Source of the DNA: an uncultured Clostridia bacterium
GTDB taxonomy: Bacteria; Bacillota; Clostridia; Lachnospirales; Lachnospiraceae
Length of the DNA: 6,790 bases
Assembly: GCA_937895705.1 (NCBI GenBank)
Contig: CALBKM010000019.1
Location: forward strand, 1-6,790
Reading direction: 5' to 3'
Below the pieces are notes generated by a model, which saw only the letters and a program-made list of their open reading frames with translations, searched no databases and had not been told where the DNA came from. Below are positions 1 to 5,866 of this stretch, one piece after another (the first letter of the stretch is position 1; each line of letters opens with the position of its first letter). A program made the translations under genes and the position numbers.

Positions 1-53
1 ACCCGCGACCCTCGCCTTGGCAAGGCGATACTCCACCACTGAGCCACTTGCGC
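1..53 (-). tRNA. tRNA-Gly (anticodon GCC), 3' part cut off by the window edge
   Basis: Read on the minus strand, the 53 bases fold as the first three quarters of a tRNA. They give acceptor 5' strand GCGCAAG, then TG, D-stem GCTC/GAGT with loop AGTGGTG, anticodon stem TCGCC/GGCGA with loop TTGCCAA, a 5-base variable loop GGGTC, and the T-stem 5' strand GCGGG followed by T54. The loop puts GCC at positions 34-36, which reads the glycine codons GGC and GGU. The 3' half of the T-arm, the acceptor 3' strand and any encoded CCA lie outside the window. It is probably the first gene of its transcript, because a strong promoter lies just upstream. Confidence is high from structure alone. Confidence 0.96.
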
Positions 54-61
54 ATTTCTTA

Positions 62-94
62 TGAGGTACCGTTGCTCTCTGCTCGGTACTCTCA
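62..94. repeat. Inverted repeat spanning the tRNA start site and leader
   Basis: The arms TGAGGTACCG (62-71) and CGGTACTCTCA (84-94) are inverted copies of each other with one bulged base and a 12-base centre. The 6-base core GTACCG/CGGTAC is perfect. The right arm lies at the expected transcription start of the tRNA, so only part of the stem would be in the RNA. It could be a leader hairpin used in 5' processing or a protein-binding dyad. The function is unknown. Confidence 0.55.
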
Positions 95-95
95 T

Positions 96-124
96 ACTAT
101 ACATCATTCCTTTAGATTTGTCAA
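96..124 (-). promoter_or_regulatory. Sigma-A-type promoter of the tRNA-Gly transcript
   Basis: On the minus strand there is a perfect -35 TTGACA (124-119), a 17-base spacer and a -10 TATAGT (101-96). Transcription should start near 89-90, about 36 bases before the mature tRNA 5' end at 53. The near-consensus boxes and optimal spacing fit the strong promoters usual for stable RNA genes. Confidence 0.88.
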
Positions 125-171
125 CAATAATTTAAAAGTTTAAATATTTCGAACAATTCAAGACTTTTCTG

Positions 172-1128
172 TCAAAACAATCCGACAAATAACTTCATAA
201 TCCAATCCGAGGCCATAACCATCAGCGGAATACATGCAATACTGGCGATTGTTGTTACCGTAAACACATTCGATGCGGTTTTCGGATCACCTCCGAACCG
301 ATTGGCAAACAACATTCCGTTGGCACCGCTGGGACAGGCGGACAAAATCAAAATCGTAGTTTTCAGCTTCTCGTCAAACGGTAAAAAGAGCAGAACGAAA
401 ATCATCAAAAACGGCACAACCAAGCATTTCATGGCACTGACCGCATACACTCTGCCCTTTTTCAGCGCACCGATTAAATCACCCTGCGCGATATAAATAC
501 CGGATACAATCATGGCAAGAGGCGTATTCATAGACGAAATATACCCCACTGCGGTTTTTAACTGCTTCGGCAACGGAATCTGCAAAAAGTACACAACCAG
601 ACCGATTACGATACAAAACATGGTCGGTGTCAAAAACGGTTTCATCTTTTCTTTCAAACTGCGTTTTTCCTTACATTTCCCGCGCATCAACGCCAGACCG
701 TACGTCCACACAAACAAATTAAACATTGTAATATAAGTGGTACAATAAATCACACCGATGTTTCCGAACACCGCTTCCGCCAAAGGGATTCCCATAAAGC
801 CGCAATTTGTAAAAATAACGGTAAACCGCTCCGTGGAAAAGCTTTCCTTTCTGCTGCCGATTTTCAAAGCAAAAGACACAACAATTCCGATGATGATACT
901 GATTGCGGAAAGTACAAATCCCAAAAACATATTCTTTGTAACGGCTGCATCGTACTCCATACTGTACGTATCAAGAATCAAAAGCGGAGCCACTACATAC
1001 AACACCACGCCCGCCATCTGCCGGTTTCCCTCATCGTTGATCATCCCTATTTTATACAAAATCATGCCGGTGGCCAACAGTAAAAACATGACAACTACCT
1101 GATTGGTCAATATCCCCGCCAATTCCAT
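172..1128 (-). CDS. AEC (auxin efflux carrier) family transporter
   Basis: This 318-residue, very hydrophobic protein has about ten membrane segments in two five-helix halves, roughly residues 6-150 and 167-318. The first half carries TNCGFMGIPL (107-116), the broken-helix motif of this family (Pfam Mem_trans). The second half carries SACPSGAN (263-270) at the equivalent place. A charged cytoplasmic loop (about 149-164, KCKEKRSLKEK) joins the halves. The length matches bacterial AEC proteins, which export or take up small organic acids. Members include putative malate or malonate permeases, and the substrate cannot be read from sequence. The ATG at 1128 is preceded by AAAGGA with a 10-base gap. 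The gene stands alone, divergent from the DUF4250 gene and 118 bases before the tRNA. No clear terminator follows it, only a weak AT-rich dyad (134-168). Its promoter is not obvious in the divergent spacer. Confidence 0.92.
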   Translation of the reverse strand: MELAGILTNQVVVMFLLLATGMILYKIGMINDEGNRQMAGVVLYVVAPLLILDTYSMEYDAAVTKNMFLGFVLSAISIIIGIVVSFALKIGSRKESFSTERFTVIFTNCGFMGIPLAEAVFGNIGVIYCTTYITMFNLFVWTYGLALMRGKCKEKRSLKEKMKPFLTPTMFCIVIGLVVYFLQIPLPKQLKTAVGYISSMNTPLAMIVSGIYIAQGDLIGALKKGRVYAVSAMKCLVVPFLMIFVLLFLPFDEKLKTTILILSACPSGANGMLFANRFGGDPKTASNVFTVTTIASIACIPLMVMASDWIMKLFVGLF

Positions 1129-1146
1129 CTTTTTATCATCCTTTCT

Positions 1147-1176
1147 CCGGTATCGTTCCGGAATACGCTTTACCGG
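1147..1176. repeat. Dyad symmetry in the divergent spacer between the AEC and DUF4250 genes
   Basis: The arms CCGGTA (1147-1152) and TACCGG (1171-1176) are exact inverted repeats. Between them lie a smaller pair, CGT (1154-1156) with ACG (1165-1167), and the self-complementary TTCCGGAA (1156-1163). The dyad sits immediately upstream of the AEC ribosome binding site on the minus strand and just upstream of the DUF4250 promoter on the plus strand. It could be an operator or an RNA hairpin in the AEC leader. No regulator is recognised. Confidence 0.45.
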
Positions 1177-1184
1177 GTACGCTC

Positions 1185-1213
1185 TTTACTTTTTTTGCAT
1201 CCTGTGCTACAAT
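1185..1213 (+). promoter_or_regulatory. Promoter of the DUF4250 gene, with extended -10
   Basis: TTTACT (1185-1190) serves as -35 and TACAAT (1208-1213) as -10, with a 17-base spacer. TG at 1205-1206, one base before the -10, makes it an extended -10. The predicted start near 1220 leaves a leader of about 25 bases that carries the ribosome binding site. Confidence 0.72.
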
Positions 1214-1244
1214 TTATCCGCACACTGCAAGAAAGGAGCGACCT

Positions 1245-1421
1245 ATGCAATTACCGAAAGACCCGGTTATCTTGTTAAGTTATATCAATACCCAGTTACG
1301 TGACAACTATGCAAGCCTTACGGAGTTCTGTTCCTCCAACGACTGTTCTCCGGAAGAAATTATTCGAATCCTGGAAAAAATCGACTATCACTATAACAGC
1401 GATACCAATCAATTTTGTTAG
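1245..1421 (+). CDS. DUF4250 domain-containing small protein
   Basis: This 58-residue protein starts at ATG 1245, with AAAGGAG (1232-1238) six bases upstream, and ends at TAG 1419-1421. It begins MQLPKDPVILLSYINTQLRD and continues into a helical region with SPEEIIRILEKIDYHYN (35-51) and ends NQFC. The opening LPKDPV.LLSY.NT.LRD, the mid-region acidic helix and the Y-x-Y-x(5)-NQF ending are the hallmarks of the DUF4250 family, whose members are about 55-65 residues long, so it is full length. The function of the family is unknown. It is soluble and has no membrane or signal segment. It has its own promoter and a terminator behind it, so it is probably monocistronic. Cys29, Cys34 and Cys58 are present, but there is no clear metal-site pattern. 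Confidence 0.9.
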   Translation: MQLPKDPVILLSYINTQLRDNYASLTEFCSSNDCSPEEIIRILEKIDYHYNSDTNQFC

Positions 1422-1443
1422 GCAGGCTTTTCGGTTTTGCCTA
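1419..1443 (+). other. Short hairpin overlapping the DUF4250 stop codon
   Basis: TAGGCA (1419-1424), which includes the stop codon, can pair with TGCCTA (1438-1443) around a 13-base loop. No T-run follows directly. It may stabilise the 3' end of the transcript. It is unlikely to be the main terminator, which lies about 30 bases further on. Confidence 0.35.
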
Positions 1444-1470
1444 CCTAATACACTTTTGTATGAATTACCC

Positions 1471-1507
1471 AAAAACACCTGCCCCTACGGACAGGCGTTT
1501 CTTTTTT
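1471..1507. terminator. Bidirectional rho-independent terminator between convergent DUF4250 and hisF genes
   Basis: The stem is CACCTG (1476-1481) with CAGGCG (1492-1497), one A-C mismatch and an inner CC/GG pair around CTAC. It is flanked by an A-run (1471-1475) on the left and TTTCTTTTTT (1498-1507) on the right. Read on the plus strand, the T-run ends the DUF4250 transcript. Read on the minus strand, the complement of the A-run ends the hisHF transcript 16 bases after the hisF stop. Confidence 0.82.
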
Positions 1508-1512
1508 CATTC

Positions 1513-2274
1513 TTACAAACGGACGCTGACTCCTCTTCCCCGGAGATATCCTTTTACCTCGTTAATCTCCAGCTCCTTATAGTGGAACAAAGACGCCGCC
1601 AAGGCCGCATCCGCCTTTCCTTCCGTCAATGCATCGTAAAAATGATCCTTTGTTCCCGCACCGCCGGAAGCAATTACCGGAACGGATACCGCTTCCGCAA
1701 TCTGTCTGGTCAGTTCCAGATCATATCCGTCCTTGGTTCCGTCTTTATCCATACTGGTCACAAGAAACTCTCCCGCACCCAGCTTATGAGCCTGCACTGC
1801 CCATTCGATCGCATCGATTCCCATATCCACACGGCCGCCGTTTTTATAAATATTCCAGCCGGAACCGTCTTCCCGTCTCTTGGCATCAATGGCAACCACC
1901 ACACACTGGCTGCCGAACTTATCCGCCGCATCCGCTATCAGGCGCGGATTTAAAATCGCTGCGGTATTCACCGCAATCTTATCCGCACCCTCACGTAAAA
2001 TCTCTTTAAAATCGTCTACGGTACGAATTCCGCCGCCTACGGTAAACGGAATAAACACCCGCTCTGCCACGCGGCGTACCATATCCAGTTTAATGGCACG
2101 GGCATCCGAAGAAGCCGTAATATCCAAAAACACCAGCTCATCGGCACCGGCCGCATCATAAGCCGCACCTACCTCTACCGGGTCGCCGGCATCTCTTAAA
2201 TTCACGAAATTAATTCCCTTTACAACTCTTCCGTTATGTACATCCAGACACGGGATAATACGCTTTGTAAACAT
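1513..2274 (-). CDS. hisF: Imidazole glycerol phosphate synthase cyclase subunit HisF
   Basis: HisF is the synthase subunit of IGP synthase. It uses ammonia delivered by HisH to convert PRFAR into imidazole glycerol phosphate plus AICAR, in the fifth step of histidine synthesis. The 253-residue length is normal for this (beta/alpha)8 barrel. The catalytic acids align exactly with the well-studied enzyme: Asp11 in IIPCLDV and Asp130 in VVAIDAK. Phosphate-binding loops are FTVGGGIR (77-84) and ASGGAG (202-207), and LVTSMDKDGTKDGYD (171-185) is a family signature. The start at ATG 2274 is chosen because AAGGAG lies six bases upstream and it gives the canonical MFTKRIIPCLD. An in-frame start eight codons earlier (2298) would lie inside hisH and has no ribosome site. 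Only hisH of the other his genes is in the window. Confidence 0.97.
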   Translation of the reverse strand: MFTKRIIPCLDVHNGRVVKGINFVNLRDAGDPVEVGAAYDAAGADELVFLDITASSDARAIKLDMVRRVAERVFIPFTVGGGIRTVDDFKEILREGADKIAVNTAAILNPRLIADAADKFGSQCVVVAIDAKRREDGSGWNIYKNGGRVDMGIDAIEWAVQAHKLGAGEFLVTSMDKDGTKDGYDLELTRQIAEAVSVPVIASGGAGTKDHFYDALTEGKADAALAASLFHYKELEINEVKGYLRGRGVSVRL

Positions 2275-2280
2275 AGTTCT

Positions 2281-2286
2281 CTCCTT
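2281..2286 (-). promoter_or_regulatory. hisF ribosome binding site overlapping the hisH stop codon
   Basis: On the minus strand the hisH stop TAA (2287-2285) runs into AAGGAG (2286-2281), so stop and ribosome site share bases. The hisF ATG follows after six bases. This is the typical layout for translational coupling, and it fits two subunits needed in 1:1 amounts. It also fixes the hisF start. Confidence 0.85.
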
Positions 2287-2890
2287 ACAGTTCAACAAAA
2301 TTTTTCAAAATAGTAAGACCGATTTCTCCGCTCTTTTCCGGATGGAACTGACACGCAAAAATATTGTCCTTCTCAACCGAAGCATGAACAGTCACACCGT
2401 ATTCCGTCGTAGCAGCCACAATCTCCCGATCCTCTGCTTGTAAATAGTAAGAGTGGACAAAATATACATACGGGTCCGCCGGAAGATCACGGAACAACTT
2501 TGCATTTTCTCTCACCTTCAAAGAATTCCATCCCATATGCGGCACTTTAAGTCCCGGTGTTTCAGGAATACGCTTGATGCCGCCCTTTAACAGAGAAAGT
2601 CCGCGACAACCTTCCTTTTCTTCGCTGTACTCAAACAAAAGCTGAAGTCCGAGACAGATTCCCAAAAACGGCGTTCCCTTCTCTACCACTTTATGAATCG
2701 TATCAATTAAATGAAAACTTTCTAACTTCTCCATTGCTTCGCCGAAGGCTCCCACACCCGGTAAAATTACCTTGTCCGCCTGCAGAATTACCTCAGGGAC
2801 TCTTGTTACCACCGCCTTTGCACCGACTTTTATCAATGCTTTTTCCACACTTTTTAAATTACCTGCATCATAATCAATAATCGCTATCAT
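2285..2890 (-). CDS. hisH: Imidazole glycerol phosphate synthase glutamine amidotransferase subunit HisH
   Basis: HisH is the class I glutaminase subunit that hydrolyses glutamine and channels ammonia into the HisF barrel. It has 201 residues, the normal length. The full catalytic triad is present: Cys79 in LGICLGLQLLFE, and His183 and Glu185 in CQFHPEKSG. The N-terminal IIDYDAGN and the PGVGAFGEAM (44-53) region, which carries the oxyanion strand, are also typical, as is the VPHMGWN (116-122) interface motif. The ATG at 2890 follows a strong GAGGAGG ribosome site. It sits 74 bases after the zinc-ribbon gene, and a hairpin terminator fills most of that gap, so transcription must come from read-through or from a promoter I cannot see. 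It is coupled to hisF with a 10-base gap. Confidence 0.97.
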   Translation of the reverse strand: MIAIIDYDAGNLKSVEKALIKVGAKAVVTRVPEVILQADKVILPGVGAFGEAMEKLESFHLIDTIHKVVEKGTPFLGICLGLQLLFEYSEEKEGCRGLSLLKGGIKRIPETPGLKVPHMGWNSLKVRENAKLFRDLPADPYVYFVHSYYLQAEDREIVAATTEYGVTVHASVEKDNIFACQFHPEKSGEIGLTILKNFVEL

Positions 2891-2901
2891 AGTTCCTCCT
2901 C

Positions 2902-2932
2902 AAAAAACTACTGTCGGGGTCATGCCCCGACA
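2902..2932 (-). terminator. Strong hairpin terminator between the zinc-ribbon gene and hisH
   Basis: Read on the minus strand, TGTCGGGG (2932-2925) pairs perfectly with CCCCGACA (2919-2912) around a 5-base loop. After four more bases comes a run of six T (2907-2902). The GC-rich eight-pair stem plus T-run is a classic intrinsic terminator. It would end the cheV/zinc-ribbon transcript 32 bases past the stop codon. The T-run directly abuts the hisH ribosome site GAGGAGG, which is unusual. Confidence 0.8.
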
Positions 2933-2964
2933 ACAGCTCCTTACACTTAAATTTTAACGCCGGA

Positions 2965-4893
2965 TTACTCCAGTCGCTCCACGGCATCATATACCCGTTT
3001 GCTGTATTCTGCCTGGGAATCGGATTGAATAATCTCCATTGCCTCCTGCTCGGTCATGGAAAAGCTTGTACTGATTTCCGTAAGAATCTTCTTTCTGACA
3101 ATATCCAAGTCACCGTCTACCTCCAGATCCACCGCCAGGTCAATATACTTTTCATAACGCTGTAATCCCTTTAACAGGGAGTCCAGAGCCTTCGGCTTAT
3201 CTCCCATTCCATAATAATTACTATAGGAATTCAGCTGTTTCTGCACATACATAACCGTCATAATCCGGTCATACAACAGAATATCTTCATCCTTTATTTC
3301 CAAACCGTAGATTTCATTATATGCAGCCGTGTACCGATCATTTTCGAATTCATATTCCGCATTTTTAATACTGAGAGAATACGAGAAAATACTGGTCCCT
3401 ACAATTATCACAACCGCAATCATCGCAAAGAAAATGAATACGATGGAAGCTCCCGCCCGGTTAATCCGGGTCTTTTCCATTTCCTCCAGCAGAAGCTTTG
3501 CTTCTTCCAGCTTTCTTGCTTTTTTCTCTGCCTTTGCTTCTTTTACCGCACGTTGCTTTTCCAGCTTAACCTGCTTATCCTGTGCCTTCTTTTCCGCAAG
3601 CAACGCTTCCTTCTCTTCCTTGGAACGTTCTTTTTCTTCCTGCTTTGCCTTCTTCTTCGCCTCAATCTCTTCCTTTGACGGAGGCTGCTTTATCTTGGAC
3701 GGATCTACTTTTACGTTGTCAAACAACTTGTGATACAACGCTGCAAGGCCACCACCCTTTTTCTTTTTCGTTTTCTCCTCTGCTTCCGTATCATTTTGCG
3801 TTGTTTCCGCTTCCGACGCTTCCATTGCATTCACAGGAGGCAGCGCGTCCTCCGGGGCGTCCATCTCAATAGGAGCCGCACCGAACTCAAACAATTCTCC
3901 GGCATCCTCTAAACCGCTAAACAAATCCGCAAAATCATCCATTGATGCTTCGGACTTACTCTCACTCTTTATCGGGGCCTCTTCAAACTCCTCCGCACCG
4001 CCGGAAAACAGGTCTGCAAAGTCACCGAACTCGTCCGCCGATACGACTTCCTCTTCCTCTCTGTCTTCCACGATTCCGCTGAAGGTATCCGCAACCGAAT
4101 CCAACTCAGCCGAGGATATCACCTCAGGAGTTTCCGCAATCTCCAACTCTTTCGGAGCCGCATCTCCCCGCTCATCTTCCAGCATACCGAACAAATCCTC
4201 AATGTCTCCCACATCGGACATCGAGTCCTCGTCCTCCTCCTCTTCATACGTTTCACCAAAGAACTCCTGTAAGTCGTCCCCTTCCGGAACATCCTCCTCA
4301 TCCGGAAACGCCTCACCCAGTTCTTCAGCCAACATACGGTCCACCGTACTCTCATCTACATCTCCGAAAATACTGTAATTCTTTAAATCCGGAAGCTCCG
4401 TATCACCGTCAAAAAATAACCCGAAGGTATCTTCCATCGGGGCCTCTTCCGTATCTTCTTCCCCGATAGTAACAAAATCCGCTTCCGTATCCTCGGCAAA
4501 CGCTTCAGTAAGTTCTTCCTGCTCTCTTGCAAGTTTCTCCATGAATGCTTCTGCAAACTCTTCTCCGAAAGCCTCTGCTTCTTCGGCAAGTTCTTCCATC
4601 GCTTCTTCAGAGAACTCTTCTACGGTTTCCTCCGCTTCTTCGGTAAACTCTTCTGTCGGTTCCTCCGCCGCTTCCACGACCTTCTCTTTATTTTTAGGCA
4701 CGGAAACAAGAGAGCTTGCTTCCCTTTTCGGAAAAACATTCTCCCTTGATTTCGGTTCCTCTGTCATAACTGCATTCAGTAAACTATCCAGATATGATTC
4801 CGAGTCTTTCGCAGTATTCAGTTTGTTTGAACACACTTCACAGTATTCCGAACCCTCCGGGATACCGGTGCCACAACTTCTGCATTTTGCCAT
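2965..4893 (-). CDS. Zinc-ribbon, acidic low-complexity, coiled-coil, single-TM protein of unknown function
   Basis: I do not recognise a named family for the whole 642-residue protein. In order it has: a zinc ribbon with Cys4, Cys7, Cys18 and Cys21 (CxxC-x10-CxxC); about 330 residues extremely rich in Glu/Asp (about 45-375) and probably disordered, with EEF/EEA runs at about 75-135 and three D-[FI]-x-D-L-F motifs (229-325); a Lys/Glu/Ala-rich basic coiled coil (about 375-475); one TM helix (about 481-507); and a 135-residue helical C-terminus. Arg/Lys just before the TM helix predicts the N-terminus in the cytoplasm and the C-terminus outside. ATG 4893 is chosen because GAAAGG lies eight bases upstream. 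The GTG at 4902 in the same frame overlaps that site. The 23-base gap after cheV suggests cotranscription and hence a link to chemotaxis or cell-pole organisation, which is an inference. Confidence 0.9.
   Translation of the reverse strand: MAKCRSCGTGIPEGSEYCEVCSNKLNTAKDSESYLDSLLNAVMTEEPKSRENVFPKREASSLVSVPKNKEKVVEAAEEPTEEFTEEAEETVEEFSEEAMEELAEEAEAFGEEFAEAFMEKLAREQEELTEAFAEDTEADFVTIGEEDTEEAPMEDTFGLFFDGDTELPDLKNYSIFGDVDESTVDRMLAEELGEAFPDEEDVPEGDDLQEFFGETYEEEEDEDSMSDVGDIEDLFGMLEDERGDAAPKELEIAETPEVISSAELDSVADTFSGIVEDREEEEVVSADEFGDFADLFSGGAEEFEEAPIKSESKSEASMDDFADLFSGLEDAGELFEFGAAPIEMDAPEDALPPVNAMEASEAETTQNDTEAEEKTKKKKGGGLAALYHKLFDNVKVDPSKIKQPPSKEEIEAKKKAKQEEKERSKEEKEALLAEKKAQDKQVKLEKQRAVKEAKAEKKARKLEEAKLLLEEMEKTRINRAGASIVFIFFAMIAVVIIVGTSIFSYSLSIKNAEYEFENDRYTAAYNEIYGLEIKDEDILLYDRIMTVMYVQKQLNSYSNYYGMGDKPKALDSLLKGLQRYEKYIDLAVDLEVDGDLDIVRKKILTEISTSFSMTEQEAMEIIQSDSQAEYSKRVYDAVERLE
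3919..4209 (-). repeat. Region with three copies of a D-[FI]-x-D-L-F peptide motif
   Basis: The copies are GDIEDLF (residues 229-235, bases 4209-4189), GDFADLF (290-296, bases 4026-4006) and DDFADLF (319-325, bases 3939-3919), each followed by G, M or S and more acidic residues. Copies two and three share five identical core residues (DFADLF without counting the first) but differ at several third codon positions, so the peptide and not the DNA seems to be conserved. Looser relatives such as LQEFFGE (208-214) and GELFEF (332-337) lie nearby. Confidence 0.7.
4500..4680 (-). repeat. Low-complexity Glu-coding stretch (imperfect GAA/GAG-rich repeats)
   Basis: Within the zinc-ribbon protein gene, the minus strand here is dominated by GAA and GAG codons in imperfect units of the type EE[FL]xEEA, for example EEFTEEAEE, EEFSEEAME and EELAEEAEA. 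On the plus strand this shows as repeated TTCTTC blocks. It may be prone to slippage and length variation between strains. The frame is intact here. Confidence 0.65.
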
Positions 4894-4916
4894 ATACTGC
4901 ACCTTTCAGAGTCGAT

Positions 4917-5816
4917 TTACTTCCACAAAATTTTATCTATCGCTTCTACCAAGTAGCCGATTTCAGGTTTGGACAACTGCGCATCCGCTCCGACGGCTTC
5001 GCCCTTTTTTCTCATCTCGTCATTGACAAGAGAGGAGAAAATCACTACCGGAATATGCGCAAAAGCCGAAGAATCTTTGATCAGCTTTGTCAGACGATGG
5101 CCGTCCATCTGCGGCATCTCAATATCGGTAATAACAAGCTTTACCTTTTCATCCAGTATACCGGAATTCTTATATTCATTCAACTTATCCCAAGCTTCCT
5201 GGCCATTGGTTGCTATGGTAAGATTGGTATAACCTGCTTTACTCAGACTCTCACTGATTAACTTGCCAAGCAATGCGGAATCTTCGGCAATAAGAATCGG
5301 CGTCGTATTTCTCTGACGCGGTCCCAACTGATCGATATCAGAAATCTTAAGGCCTGTCTCCGGACTGATATCGGAAATAATCTTCTCGAAATCCAAAATC
5401 ACGGTCAGCTTGCCGCCCAACTTTATGATACCGGTAGCTATTCCGGTACCGTTTGCGTTTAACGTCGCATCCGGTTTTGAAATATCTGCCCAGGATACGC
5501 GGGAAATCCCCACTACACTATGTACGTGAAAACCGATATTCAGCTTATTAAAATTTGTAACAATATACATATCCTTACCGTCGCCGGAAGCCGGCATATT
5601 TAAATGCTTGGCAAGGTCAACAATCGTAATAATCTCATCACGCGGCATAAAAATACCTTCGATACACGGATGGGCATTCGGAATCGGTGTCGGTTCCTTA
5701 AAAGGAAGAATCTCACGAACCTTTGCCACATTAATACCATAATAATTTGCGCCGATACGGAATTCCAATATTTCCAGTTCATTTGTTCCGCTTTCCAACA
5801 AAATACCTGTTTCCAT
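4917..5816 (-). CDS. cheV: Chemotaxis adaptor CheV (CheW domain plus receiver domain)
   Basis: CheV couples chemoreceptors to the kinase CheA through its CheW-like domain, and its receiver domain is phosphorylated by CheA to adjust adaptation. The 299-residue length matches known CheV. The CheW-like domain covers about residues 14-150 (EFRIGANYYGINVAKVREI, PNAHPCIEGIFMPRDEI). The receiver covers about 173-297 and has every key residue: acidic pair Glu178/Asp179, phospho-acceptor Asp231 in VITDIEMPQMDG, Ser261 in the switch position and Lys283 in LSKPE. ATG 5816 is chosen because GGAGG lies eight bases upstream. The in-frame ATG at 5831 overlaps that ribosome site and would add five odd residues. 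It has its own sigma-A-like promoter, and the zinc-ribbon membrane protein gene follows 23 bases later. Its presence implies a motile, chemotactic cell. No receptor or other che gene is in the window. Confidence 0.96.
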   Translation of the reverse strand: METGILLESGTNELEILEFRIGANYYGINVAKVREILPFKEPTPIPNAHPCIEGIFMPRDEIITIVDLAKHLNMPASGDGKDMYIVTNFNKLNIGFHVHSVVGISRVSWADISKPDATLNANGTGIATGIIKLGGKLTVILDFEKIISDISPETGLKISDIDQLGPRQRNTTPILIAEDSALLGKLISESLSKAGYTNLTIATNGQEAWDKLNEYKNSGILDEKVKLVITDIEMPQMDGHRLTKLIKDSSAFAHIPVVIFSSLVNDEMRKKGEAVGADAQLSKPEIGYLVEAIDKILWK

Positions 5817-5824
5817 ATATGCTA

Positions 5825-5829
5825 CCTCC
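5825..5829 (-). promoter_or_regulatory. Ribosome binding site that decides the cheV start
   Basis: GGAGG on the minus strand ends eight bases before ATG 5816. The upstream in-frame ATG (5831-5829) shares bases with this site, so it cannot be the start served by it. Confidence 0.8.
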
Positions 5830-5866
5830 ATTCCGATTGCTACTTTATAGCGTATATTATGGTTAT

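Noticed and set aside
134..168. AT-rich dyad AAAAGT/ACTTTT after the AEC stop, considered as a terminator
   Set aside because: The stem is only A/T-rich with a mismatch and a long loop, and no T-run follows. It is too weak to call.
1300..1953. Long plus-strand open frame antisense to hisF
   Set aside because: It is a mirror of hisF codon structure and overlaps the DUF4250 gene out of frame. It has no family resemblance.
2899..2923. Tiny leader frame in front of hisH (ATG 2923, seven codons, stop TGA just before the ribosome site)
   Set aside because: It has no histidine codons and a poorly spaced ribosome site, and it lies inside the terminator loop and stem. It does not look like a his leader peptide.
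4541..5026. Ser-rich plus-strand frame opposite the acidic region
   Set aside because: It is the antisense of Glu codon runs (GAA/GAG read as TTC/CTC and shifted to Ser codons). It has no start signals and is a compositional artefact.
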